The position numbers and the translations under genes are program-made. A DNA stretch of 64,000 nucleotides from Pseudidiomarina indica (GTDB lineage: Bacteria; Pseudomonadota; Gammaproteobacteria; Enterobacterales; Alteromonadaceae), in NCBI RefSeq assembly GCF_900104245.1, contig NZ_FMXN01000004.1, positions 92,361-156,360 on the forward strand. The letters run 5' to 3'. Below are positions 7,995 to 15,998 of this stretch, in pieces (the first letter of the stretch is position 1; the number at the start of each line of letters is the position of its first letter). The notes under the pieces were generated by a model. It made no database searches, was not told the DNA's origin, and saw only the letters and a list, made by a program, of their open reading frames with translations.

Positions 7995-10075
7995 GCTTGC
8001 CCTCCAATCACGCTCACCACCTGAATGGTACGATCATCAGGGATTTCGGCTTGCGATAACACCACAAGGTCACGTAACTGGCGCCGCAAGAAGTGCGATA
8101 ACAGCGGACGCAAAGCATGAGGAACCACTAACACCGGTGGCAGCCCCATGGCTTCCCCGTGCTGCATGGCTTGTTGCGTTTGTTCCTGAATGGTCACCGC
8201 CAAACCGGGCTCTAACGAACTATTTTGTTGCAACGCTTGGCTTAACATCTGCTCAAGCCCCGCATCCAAGCCCATCACTTTCAATTCACGTGCGCCACCA
8301 AAACACTTCTGCACAATGTTGCGGCCCAGCGAAATCCGTACACGTGCGGTCAGTTCGTGGGCATCAGCTTGCTGCCCTTCAAACTCCGCCAAGGTATCGA
8401 AAATAGTGCGCAGGTCTCGAATCGAGACGTCTTCATCCAACAGGTTCTGTAAGACTCGTTGCAAGGTCGTAAGGGTCACACATTTAGGTACCACATCTTC
8501 AACCAAGGCTTTATTTTCTTGGGTGAGTTTATCCACCAACTGCTGTACTTCTTGGCGCCCCAAGAGCTCAGCTGCATAACGTTGAAGCAAATGGTTTAAA
8601 TGAGTGGCCACCACGGTGCTGGCATCCACCACGGTGTACCCATAAATCTGAGCGTGCTCCCGTTGATCTTGCGGAATCCACTTGGCCGGTAACCCAAAGG
8701 CAGGGTCCGTGGTTTGAATGCCTTCAATATCGCCCGTCACTTGCCCCGGATTAATGGCCAGCCAACGTTCTGGATGAATTTCTGCACGCCCAATCTCCCC
8801 CCCTTTCAGGGTGATGGTATAGGTGTTGGGCGACAATTCTAAATTATCGCGAATATGCACCACCGGTGGCAAAAACCCAACTTCTTGAGCGAATTTCTTG
8901 CGCACACTTTTAATACGGCCTAGCAGTTCACCTTGCTGGTTATCATCCACCAAGCCAATTAACCGATGGCCCACTTCCATGCCCAGCGTGTCCACCAACT
9001 GCACATCATTCCAGCTGGCTTCAGGAGCACTAAACGAGGGTGCGGGTGCCATCGCCTCTTCCGCTTGTTGTGCTGCTGCTTGTTTCGCTTGATGCTTTTG
9101 CAAGTACCAACCAAACCCGATCAACAAGGAGGTGAACAGTAAAAAGACAAAGTTGGGCATGCCCGGAATTAACCCAAGCAGACCAATCACTCCCCCGGCT
9201 AGAAAGAGCACTTTGGGGCTCACGAACAACTGCTTCACCAACTGTTGGCCCACGTCTTGTTCGGTGTTAACCCGTGATACTGTTACCCCGGCCGCGGTAG
9301 AAATAATCAATGCAGGAATTTGTGCGACTAAACCGTCACCGATGGTCAGCAAAATATAGGTATGCGCGGCATCACCGGCGCTCATATCGTGTTGCATGAC
9401 ACCAATAATCAGACCGCCAATAATGTTGACCACCATGATCACCATGCCTGCCACCGCGTCACCACGAACGAACTTACTAGCACCGTCCATGGCGCCGTAG
9501 AATTCGGCTTCTTGCGCCACATCTTGGCGGCGGCGGCGTGCCTCATCTTCACCGATCAAGCCTGCGTTCAAATCCGCATCAATGGCCATTTGCTTACCGG
9601 GCATCGCATCGAGGGTAAAACGCGCACCAACTTCTGCGATCCGCCCTGCACCCTTAGTGATAACCATAAAGTTAATCACCACCAAAATTAAGAACACGAC
9701 TAAGCCGACTGCGAAGTTACCGCCAACTAAGAACTGGCCGAAAGCTTCAATCACTTTACCAGCGGCGTCACCGCCGTTGTGACCTTCCATCAGCACGACA
9801 CGTGTGGATGCAACGTTGAGTGACAACCGCAGCAGTGTAGAAAACAGCAACACCGCCGGGAACGCAGCAAACTCAAGTGGCTTTTCAGTGAACATTGCCA
9901 CCAGTAGCACCATCAAGGAAAGCGCGATGTTAAAGGTAAAGAAAAAATCCAGTGCAAAAGGCGGTAGCGGTACCACCATCATCAGCAAAATGACTAAGAT
10001 CAGTATCGGCCCCACCAGCAACTGCAGCTGGGCGCCTTGTAATGATTTTGCTAATCCCGTCATGCTTAATTTCAT
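7991..10075 (-). CDS. flhA: Flagellar type III export gate protein FlhA
   Basis: This 694-residue protein has normal FlhA length. About eight N-terminal membrane helices (1-310) carry the FHIPEP-family signatures, including DAMPGKQMAIDADLNAGLIG with the charged loop that couples export to the proton gradient. A cytoplasmic domain (about 350-694) forms the nonameric docking ring for chaperone-substrate complexes. It overlaps both neighbours by 4 bp (flhB upstream, flhF downstream), so it is translated as part of one operon. The start ATG at 10075 directly overlaps the flhB stop. Confidence 0.97.
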   Translation of the reverse strand: MKLSMTGLAKSLQGAQLQLLVGPILILVILLMMVVPLPPFALDFFFTFNIALSLMVLLVAMFTEKPLEFAAFPAVLLFSTLLRLSLNVASTRVVLMEGHNGGDAAGKVIEAFGQFLVGGNFAVGLVVFLILVVINFMVITKGAGRIAEVGARFTLDAMPGKQMAIDADLNAGLIGEDEARRRRQDVAQEAEFYGAMDGASKFVRGDAVAGMVIMVVNIIGGLIIGVMQHDMSAGDAAHTYILLTIGDGLVAQIPALIISTAAGVTVSRVNTEQDVGQQLVKQLFVSPKVLFLAGGVIGLLGLIPGMPNFVFLLFTSLLIGFGWYLQKHQAKQAAAQQAEEAMAPAPSFSAPEASWNDVQLVDTLGMEVGHRLIGLVDDNQQGELLGRIKSVRKKFAQEVGFLPPVVHIRDNLELSPNTYTITLKGGEIGRAEIHPERWLAINPGQVTGDIEGIQTTDPAFGLPAKWIPQDQREHAQIYGYTVVDASTVVATHLNHLLQRYAAELLGRQEVQQLVDKLTQENKALVEDVVPKCVTLTTLQRVLQNLLDEDVSIRDLRTIFDTLAEFEGQQADAHELTARVRISLGRNIVQKCFGGARELKVMGLDAGLEQMLSQALQQNSSLEPGLAVTIQEQTQQAMQHGEAMGLPPVLVVPHALRPLLSHFLRRQLRDLVVLSQAEIPDDRTIQVVSVIGGQA

Positions 10076-11214
10076 GGTGCTGCCACCTCGTAATCCTCAG
10101 GAACTTCGATATTTTTCGGGGTTGGCGGCATCATGGCGATGCCTTGGCGAGCTCGTTTTAACTGGAACGCCCAAGCGAGTACTTCAGCGACAGCTGTGTA
10201 CAATGCCGCTGGAATTTCTCGCCCTAAATCAACATGCGCATACAATGCCCGAGCTAATGCAGGTGCTTCTAAGCGGGGAACCTGGTGTTCATCACCAATT
10301 TCGCGAATTTTCTGTGCGACCAATTCCGTCCCCTTCGCAATCACTTTGGGTGCCCCCATCCCATGCTCATCATACTGAAGCGCCACGGCATAATGAGTCG
10401 GGTTGGTGATAATAACGTCCGCTTTCGGCACTTCGCTCATCATCCGGCGCCGTGCCATGGTTTGTTGTTGCTGCCGAATTTTCCCTTTTACAAACGGATC
10501 CCCTTCGGTTTCTTTGTTTTCACGCTTCACCTCTTCTTTCGACATGCGCAGCTTTTTCTTGTGGGTAAACATTTGATAGGGCACATCAAATGCCACCACC
10601 ACAATCAGCGTGAGAATCATCAATAAACAAGCAAGTGCGGCAAGCCCCATGGCCTCGCCTAAGGCTTCTTTCACCTCAAGGCTCATGAGCCGCATGAATG
10701 ACTGGCGTTGTTGCCATAAAAACAGCGTTAACACCGACCCCACCAGCAAGGTCTTCGCAATAGCTTTACCCAACTCTGCCAAGGCTTGGGTGGAGAAAAT
10801 TCGTTTGAGTCCCTTCAACGGGTTCAGCTTTTCAAATTTTGGCGCCATGGCTTTGGCCGAGACCACCCAGCCACCGAGCAATGCTGGGGCCACCAATGCC
10901 AGCAACAACATCACGGCAAACAATGGCAACAAACTGAACAAGGCCACCTGGCCCAGTTCTAACACGTTTTGCAACATGGGGCCCGCTTCTGACACTTGCA
11001 AGCGTTCAAACGAAAACGCTTGCTCCATCATCAAGCCTAAGTTGTTGTACAAGCTACTGCCCATGGACCACAGCATCAACACACCGCCGAACAAGATCAC
11101 AAAAGTGGTCAGCTCGCGCGATCGCGCAACCTGACCTTCTTCTCGAGACTTTTCCAGCCTTCGAGCCGTGGGTTCTTCTGTTTTTTCCTGATCGCTTGTT
11201 TGATTCTCTGCCAT
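10072..11214 (-). CDS. flhB: Flagellar export switch protein FlhB
   Basis: This 380-residue FlhB has four membrane helices in the first 210 residues and a cytoplasmic autocleavage domain with the NPTH motif near residues 268-271 (ITNPTHYAVALQY). Cleavage between Asn and Pro switches export from hook to filament substrates. The N-terminal SDQEKTEEPTARRLEKSREEG stretch is typical of the family. It starts the flhB-flhA-flhF-fliA run, 81 bp after motB. A separate FhlB gene at 14123-14425 duplicates only the C-terminal domain of this protein. Confidence 0.97.
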   Translation of the reverse strand: MAENQTSDQEKTEEPTARRLEKSREEGQVARSRELTTFVILFGGVLMLWSMGSSLYNNLGLMMEQAFSFERLQVSEAGPMLQNVLELGQVALFSLLPLFAVMLLLALVAPALLGGWVVSAKAMAPKFEKLNPLKGLKRIFSTQALAELGKAIAKTLLVGSVLTLFLWQQRQSFMRLMSLEVKEALGEAMGLAALACLLMILTLIVVVAFDVPYQMFTHKKKLRMSKEEVKRENKETEGDPFVKGKIRQQQQTMARRRMMSEVPKADVIITNPTHYAVALQYDEHGMGAPKVIAKGTELVAQKIREIGDEHQVPRLEAPALARALYAHVDLGREIPAALYTAVAEVLAWAFQLKRARQGIAMMPPTPKNIEVPEDYEVAAP

Positions 11215-11295
11215 GGCTAGTAATCAAGTGACACTTAGGGACACTGCGCCCAAGTATGCCTGAACGCCAATGGCAATGAAGAGGAGAATAACGGG

Positions 11296-12180
11296 TTAAT
11301 TAGGCGCTATTTCTTGGTCTACGGCGTGGAGCCCGTGATCTTGAGGGAAATACCCTTGCCGACGAATGAATTCAGCCGATTCCTCGGTATGAACCACAAG
11401 GGTGATACGTCGGTTGCGAGGGTCATCAGGTGCTGTCCCTTCCAGCGGAATGCGGTCGGCCGTTCCCATCACCATGAGCAACCGCTCCGAGTCAAAGCCT
11501 GCTTCTAACAACACTTTGCGAGTGGTATGGGCGCGGTCAGCCGAAAGCTCCCAGTTACTGTAACCGAGTTCCCCCCCAGCGTACGGTAAGCTATCGGTGT
11601 GCCCACTAATGGTAATGGCGTTCGGAATTTCATTCAGTAAGGGGGCTAAGGTTTTTAGTAAGCGTTCCATGTAAGAAGCAATTCGGGCACTACCAATTTC
11701 AAACATCGGCTTGGCTTCGGTGTCCAACATCATAATGCGCAACCCTTCGCGAGTAATGTCAAAGCGCATTTGATTTTGTAAGGTTTGTAAAATTGGGTCG
11801 GCTTGAATGGCATTTTCAACGCTCCGACGAACATCAAAAAACTGCCGCCGAATATCAGCAGGACGGGTATGCTGGCGCATAGTAATGCGCAATTGTTCCC
11901 CTTCACTGCTGGTGAAGTCAGGCCCCCCGCCGGGGATCACGCTGGAGGAGCTGCCACTGCTTTCCCCACCCACCATAGACACTAACAAGGGCGTACGAAA
12001 GTATTCAGAAATGCTTTTGCGCTGATTTTCGCTGGACATGGAAAGAATCCACATCACCAAGAACAGCGCCATTAAAGCAGTCATAAAGTCGGCCAAGGCA
12101 ATTTTCCAACTGCCACCATGGTGTTTCTTCACCTTTTTTTTTCTGCGGCGAATAATGATTGGCCTGCCTACTTGCGCCAT
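11296..12180 (-). CDS. motB: Flagellar motor stator protein MotB
   Basis: This 294-residue stator subunit has a single membrane helix in which Asp31 (LADFMTALMALFLVMW) is the proton-carrying residue. It is followed by a plug/linker and a C-terminal OmpA-type peptidoglycan-binding domain (about 150-270, with TISGHTDSLPY and NRRITL). The N-terminus is strongly basic (RRRKKKVKKHH). The HGGSWKIA segment is like that of the proton-driven MotB of enteric bacteria, not sodium-type PomB. It lies 2 bp after motA in one operon, with a sigma-28 site upstream of motA. Confidence 0.97.
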   Translation of the reverse strand: MAQVGRPIIIRRRKKKVKKHHGGSWKIALADFMTALMALFLVMWILSMSSENQRKSISEYFRTPLLVSMVGGESSGSSSSVIPGGGPDFTSSEGEQLRITMRQHTRPADIRRQFFDVRRSVENAIQADPILQTLQNQMRFDITREGLRIMMLDTEAKPMFEIGSARIASYMERLLKTLAPLLNEIPNAITISGHTDSLPYAGGELGYSNWELSADRAHTTRKVLLEAGFDSERLLMVMGTADRIPLEGTAPDDPRNRRITLVVHTEESAEFIRRQGYFPQDHGLHAVDQEIAPN

Positions 12181-12182
12181 GG

Positions 12183-13046
12183 TTAAGCCTCCGTTTTCGC
12201 CCCACGAACATGATCTTCAAGCTCAGTGAAGCTAGGACGCTCGGCGGTGTGGAGTGCTTTACGACCAAATTCAACCGCTAGTTGCGGTGCATAGCCTTGC
12301 ATGCTCGCCAGCAAGGTCACGCGAATCACTTGCAGTGTTTTAACGATTTCAGTCACTTGGCGCTCAATTCGGGTTGCTAATGGAGTGATAAAGCCATATC
12401 CCAACAGAATCCCTAGGAAGGTTCCCACCAAAGCGTGGGCAATCATTTGCCCCATCACATCTGGAGGCACGTCAGCTGTACTCAAGGCCCGCACCACCCC
12501 AAGTACCGCGGCGACAATCCCGAATGCTGGCATAGCATCCCCCACTTTGTGGAGTGCATCGGCTGGAATACTGGCTTCATCTTCCACCGTTTCGATTTCA
12601 TGCAGCATTAATTCATCCAGTTCTTGCGGATCCATATTACCGCTAATCATCAAGCGCAAATAGTCGGCAATGAAGTTTACCATCATTGGATCTTCAAGAA
12701 TTTCAGGGTGCTCCTGAAAAATGGTACTTTCTTGTGGGGATTCAATGTCGCGCTCAGCCGCCAGCATGCCGTCGCGGCGCATTTTATTGAGTAGCTTATA
12801 AATGACCGACAGCAATTCTAGGTAAGTTTCTCTATTGTACTTTGACGACCGATAAAAGCGGCGAGATGAACGAATGGTTGCCGTAATCGCTTTACCATTG
12901 TTAGCTGCAATAAACGAGCCCACCCCAGCACCACCAATAATGAGTAACTCTATCGGTTGAAAAATCGGCCCCAATGAACCGCCAGTTAGGACAAAGCCGC
13001 CAAACACTGAAAGCAGTACAATCAAAAATCCTATCGCGATTAACAC
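12183..13046 (-). CDS. motA: Flagellar motor stator protein MotA
   Basis: This 287-residue MotA has four membrane helices in the typical arrangement (two near the N-terminus, two near residues 170-225 with GIVAAVLGVVRAL and FLGILLGYGF) and a large cytoplasmic loop that contacts FliG. I chose GTG at 13046 as the start: it gives the family-like beginning VLIAIGFLIVLLSVFGGFVL and has AAGGATGAGG just upstream. A TTG start six codons earlier is the alternative. With MotB it forms the torque-generating proton channel. It is transcribed from a sigma-28 promoter at 13081-13107. Confidence 0.96.
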   Translation of the reverse strand: MLIAIGFLIVLLSVFGGFVLTGGSLGPIFQPIELLIIGGAGVGSFIAANNGKAITATIRSSRRFYRSSKYNRETYLELLSVIYKLLNKMRRDGMLAAERDIESPQESTIFQEHPEILEDPMMVNFIADYLRLMISGNMDPQELDELMLHEIETVEDEASIPADALHKVGDAMPAFGIVAAVLGVVRALSTADVPPDVMGQMIAHALVGTFLGILLGYGFITPLATRIERQVTEIVKTLQVIRVTLLASMQGYAPQLAVEFGRKALHTAERPSFTELEDHVRGAKTEA

Positions 13047-13080
13047 AGCCTCATCCTTCTCCAATCAACATCTTTTAGGT

Positions 13081-13107
13081 ATATCGGCTGCAATAGTGGT
13101 GACTTAA
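13081..13107 (-). promoter_or_regulatory. Sigma-28 (FliA) promoter of motAB
   Basis: On the minus strand the site reads TTAAGTCA, 11 bases, GCCGATAT. This compares with the consensus TAAAGTTT-N11-GCCGATAA: 7 of 8 in the -10 part and AAGT conserved in the -35 part. It ends 35 bases before the motA GTG and overlaps the stop codon of flhC. Confidence 0.85.
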
Positions 13108-13646
13108 ATTTCATTTTGCTTTTTCGTCGTCTTCTTCAGCGGTTTTCCTGCCCGCGACGGCGGTTGACACACCCCACACACATAATCGTCATCAGGCGTA
13201 TGGGCATGATTCACAAAATTTAGGCCACAACTGACACAGCGAGACAACTGGAACATGTCACTTTCAAAAAAACGCAGCAGCGTCCAGGCTCGTGTTAACG
13301 CCAAAACTTCTTCTTCGCCGCTCATTTGAATGTGTTCTTGATACAACCGATAGGCCTTAATAAACGCCGGTAAACGTTCCAGTCCCTGCTCTTGGTGTAA
13401 ACGAACATAAATATTATAAAAAAATGACGAGTGAACGTTAGGTTGCCAGGTCATGAACCAATCCGTCGAAAAAGGCAACATTCCCTTGGGTGGGGATTTG
13501 CCCGCAACCTCCTTGTACAACCTGACTAGCCGCCCTCTATTCAAACTGACTTCAGATTCAAGTACTTGTAATCGCGCCCCTAATTCTATGAGTTCAATTG
13601 CAAGTTTTACCTGATTCAATTCGTCAAGTAACTTTTTGGCAGTCAT
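13104..13646 (-). CDS. flhC: Flagellar master activator subunit FlhC
   Basis: This 180-residue FlhC is the DNA-contacting partner of FlhD in the heterohexameric activator of early flagellar operons. The zinc-binding cysteines are seen as CVSC at 137-140 and CGVC at 157-160. The central region LPFSTDWFMTWQPNVHSSFF matches FlhC proteins, as does the N-terminal helix. It follows flhD by 35 bp. Its presence means the cascade is of the enteric/Halomonas/betaproteobacterial kind rather than FleQ/FlrA-driven. Confidence 0.96.
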   Translation of the reverse strand: MTAKKLLDELNQVKLAIELIELGARLQVLESEVSLNRGRLVRLYKEVAGKSPPKGMLPFSTDWFMTWQPNVHSSFFYNIYVRLHQEQGLERLPAFIKAYRLYQEHIQMSGEEEVLALTRAWTLLRFFESDMFQLSRCVSCGLNFVNHAHTPDDDYVCGVCQPPSRAGKPLKKTTKKQNEI

Positions 13647-13681
13647 GAAGATTTTTCCTCGTGATGCGAATCAAATAAAAA

Positions 13682-13981
13682 TTAGGCGGTGACTAAATGC
13701 ATGGCTAAATGCGTCGCTTGCATGCCGGTGTCTCGTTTATTGGTGAGGATTGCCTTTAACTGGCTCACATCACCAAAATTAGGTTGCAACAAACTATGAG
13801 ATTGGCGAGCTAAAGTAGTGAGTTCTCGAACAGACATCTCAACAATGAGATCAGCTAACTCAGCATCTATTTTCAAGCGAAAAATTGCAGTATCGCGATC
13901 TTCAACGAGCAATTTCTGAACTAAAAGCAAGTAACTTAAGTTGAGTTCCTGCAATTCAGAAATGGTCTTATTCTGACTCAT
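13682..13981 (-). CDS. flhD: Flagellar master activator subunit FlhD
   Basis: This 99-residue FlhD contains the helical dimer region (ISELQELNLSYLLLVQKLLVED in part, residues 7-28) and the conserved LTTLARQSHSLLQPNF core at about 56-71. I placed the start at ATG 13981, giving MSQNKTISELQEL as in the family; an in-frame upstream start would add seven unlike residues. FlhD and FlhC together activate class II flagellar operons. flhD is the first gene of the flhDC unit, and a 141-bp AT-rich leader precedes it. Confidence 0.94.
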   Translation of the reverse strand: MSQNKTISELQELNLSYLLLVQKLLVEDRDTAIFRLKIDAELADLIVEMSVRELTTLARQSHSLLQPNFGDVSQLKAILTNKRDTGMQATHLAMHLVTA

Positions 13982-14122
13982 GAGGATAAATCTCCAGCGC
14001 ACTTTGATTTATTTTTGTAATTATATCCTTATATCTTTAGCAAATCTTAACATAACTAGTCAATGAAAAAAGTGGGGCTATTTTAGATACAAAGCATACA
14101 TGTTTGTTAATAAGATATTGAA
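13982..14122 (-). promoter_or_regulatory. AT-rich flhDC promoter region
   Basis: This is the only intergenic stretch before flhDC. Read on the minus strand it contains a TTGACT hexamer (14058-14063) and, closer to flhD, a TATAAT hexamer (14020-14025). These two are 32 bases apart and so cannot form one promoter, meaning at least two start sites or activator-dependent transcription are likely. No sigma-54 or sigma-28 site is seen. The AT-richness would suit H-NS or similar global control; this is inference. Confidence 0.45.
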
Positions 14123-14425
14123 TCAGGAAGGCGTGCGAGCGGAGCTATGAGAGGTGTCAGCGATATCTTTGGCCCATATTAACAATTCCGCAACAACAAT
14201 CCAAAGCGTTTGTGGTACATAGTCATCGAGATCTATTTGCGACAAAAGGTCGACTAGATCAGGAGAATCATGAATAAAGATGCCATGCGCTTGTGCCAAC
14301 TCGATTATTTTGTTAGCGACAAGACCATCCCCTTTAGCGATGACTCGAGGGGCCGGCGCAAATGCTTCATACTGCAATGCAACGGCTTTTTTGCCGGGCA
14401 ACTTAGGTAACTTAGCATCACTCAT
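14123..14425 (-). CDS. FlhB C-terminal-domain paralogue (FhlB)
   Basis: This 100-residue protein matches only the cytoplasmic part of FlhB after the cleavage site: KKAVALQYEAFAPAPRVIAKG, then LVANKIIELAQAHGIFIHDSPDLVDLL, then VPQTLWIVVAELLIWA. The NPTH motif itself is absent. Such FhlB/YlqH proteins can replace the cleaved FlhB fragment in some bacteria and so act in substrate switching. The gene overlaps the FliK-like gene upstream by 8 bp, the classic pairing of a hook-length domain protein with FhlB. It is the last gene of the fliD-fliS-fliT-fliK-like-fhlB run. Confidence 0.9.
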   Translation of the reverse strand: MSDAKLPKLPGKKAVALQYEAFAPAPRVIAKGDGLVANKIIELAQAHGIFIHDSPDLVDLLSQIDLDDYVPQTLWIVVAELLIWAKDIADTSHSSARTPS

Positions 14426-15230
14426 CGGTTAACTTAAACACCTGAATCGTCTCAATACTCACTCCCGCGTTATCGCGGAGCCGTTTCACCAACAATGCCG
14501 TGTCTTGTTGCAATGTGTCCAGCCATTCCTCCGCACATTGCAACTGCATAGCTAGCCGCTGTTCACTGAAACGCAACTGTGCTCGCAATTCTCCCAGCCC
14601 TGGCATGGTGAGTTTGAGCTCGCTATGCCAGGCTGGAGGTTCGGCCGCTTCTCCTTGCTTACGACGCTGCTCATCGCGCCAGCGCTGAACCAGTGGTGGC
14701 ACCTCGGGTTGCACCAACCATTGCAGCACCGCCTGCGGCCACAGTTCAAACTCCATACGCAGCACCCCGGTTTGGATCAAGTCCAATTGCTGCCCTAAAA
14801 TTTGTTGAATCTTCGGCAACTGTTGCGGGCCAGTCCCAAGGTTTTGGGGCTGTTGCCGCACCTCGCTAAAGGGCAGCTTATCTGCAGCCCAGCGGGCCAC
14901 CGCGGCTTCATAGAAGATGCCAGAATTTTTGACCAACTGCTGCAACCGTGTCACTAACGTTAACACATCCAGCTTCGCATCCCCGAGCAGTGGCGCGGTA
15001 GTCTGAATAAAGTTCGCTTGAGGTGGGGTTGGCGGTTGTTGCTGCTGAAAGGTTTGAATCAGTGTGGCTAATCGTAGGAGTTGTTGCCCGGCTTGGCTAA
15101 ATTCGGTGGTGGATGCCGGGCTAGGAACGGGCGCAATAGGGAGGGTATGGCGCGGTAACAAATCAACACTCGCGCGCTGTTTAGCAACCTGCTGAACTAA
15201 GGTGTCCAGTAACGGCGTAATGCTACTCAA
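14418..15230 (-). CDS. FliK-like protein with C-terminal hook-length-control domain
   Basis: This 270-residue protein is rich in Gln and Pro in the first 100 residues. The C-terminal part (about 195-265) has the Flg_hook pattern: a SELKLTMPGLGELRAQLRFS stretch, then LAMQLQ, then a helix, and ends in two short strands with VSIETIQVFKL. A bona fide fliK is present at 26852-27997, so this is a second FliK-type gene. Its start overlaps the fliT-like stop (4 bp) and its end overlaps fhlB, so it is coupled to both. An assembly or ruler role with FhlB is inferred. The N-terminal two thirds match nothing I know. Confidence 0.75.
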   Translation of the reverse strand: MSSITPLLDTLVQQVAKQRASVDLLPRHTLPIAPVPSPASTTEFSQAGQQLLRLATLIQTFQQQQPPTPPQANFIQTTAPLLGDAKLDVLTLVTRLQQLVKNSGIFYEAAVARWAADKLPFSEVRQQPQNLGTGPQQLPKIQQILGQQLDLIQTGVLRMEFELWPQAVLQWLVQPEVPPLVQRWRDEQRRKQGEAAEPPAWHSELKLTMPGLGELRAQLRFSEQRLAMQLQCAEEWLDTLQQDTALLVKRLRDNAGVSIETIQVFKLTDE

Positions 15231-15529
15231 TTGCGATAAACTTCCTCAAGTTTTTGCTTGGTATTCAAGCTCGTTAGGGCTTGCTCCAGCATGGTACGCC
15301 GCGCCACCAGCGCTTCTCGAATTTCACGGTCTTGCTCCATAATAGCACTAAGTAAGGTCAGCTTTTCTAACTGCTGATCCTCATTTAGTTCCACCTGGTC
15401 TTCCGTCTGGCTCAACCGCTCCACCTCACGAACATACTCAATCTCAAGCTCAATCAACGCTTCCCAATCTTCATTGCGAACGCTGTCCAACATCCGATTG
15501 GAATGCTGTAGTAATGTTCGATACGACAT
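15227..15529 (-). CDS. fliT: Flagellar protein FliT-like chaperone
   Basis: This 100-residue, all-helical, charged protein is in the fliT position directly after fliD and fliS. The start is ATG 15529, chosen because GGAGG lies six bases upstream; a longer frame would overlap fliS. The sequence (LLQHSNRMLDSVRNEDWEAL, then LIELEIEYVREVERLS) fits the FliT family, which binds the FliD cap protein and, in enterics, FlhC to dampen FlhDC activity. With flhDC in the same genome, that feedback is plausible here but unproven. Confidence 0.85.
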   Translation of the reverse strand: MSYRTLLQHSNRMLDSVRNEDWEALIELEIEYVREVERLSQTEDQVELNEDQQLEKLTLLSAIMEQDREIREALVARRTMLEQALTSLNTKQKLEEVYRN

Positions 15530-15584
15530 GATGACCTCCGTCGGTGTCATTTGGGCTGAGTGAGGGGGGCTGCTGGCCATTGTC

Positions 15585-15983
15585 CTAGACCTCTTCCGCC
15601 TGTGGTTGAATGGATTTCCAAGCCGAGCCAATCTCGTTCAATAAATGAGCAGCTTCCGCCAACTTATTGACGTCATTGTGCAGATTAGCTTTCAGCAATA
15701 ACTCACTCACATAGAGATAAATTGCTTCAAGATTATCAGCCATCTCACCACCAACCTCTTTATCCAGCGCCGCTAATAAGCCCTGCTGAACAATATCGAT
15801 TGCTTTGGTGATTGCTTTGCCTTTTTCTGCAATATTCCCTTGTTCAATATGTAACTGAGCTGCACGGATATTTTTCTGCGCTCCATCGAACAGCAGAGAA
15901 ATCAATTTATGTGGGCTCGCAGAGAAGACATCGCTCTCTACGCTAACACGCCCATACGCTGCAGCTCCACGCATCCCATACAT
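15585..15983 (-). CDS. fliS: Flagellin export chaperone FliS
   Basis: This 132-residue FliS starts with the typical Tyr-containing segment MYGMRGAAAYGRVSVESDVFS (in part, residues 1-20) and has the SPHKLISLLFDGAQKNIRAA motif at about 23-42 that forms the flagellin-binding helices. It keeps the C-terminal disordered part of flagellin from assembling in the cytoplasm. It lies 15 bp downstream of fliD and 55 bp before the fliT-like gene, and is probably transcribed from the sigma-28 promoter of fliD. Confidence 0.95.
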   Translation of the reverse strand: MYGMRGAAAYGRVSVESDVFSASPHKLISLLFDGAQKNIRAAQLHIEQGNIAEKGKAITKAIDIVQQGLLAALDKEVGGEMADNLEAIYLYVSELLLKANLHNDVNKLAEAAHLLNEIGSAWKSIQPQAEEV

Positions 15984-15998
15984 AGCAATAAACCTCGT

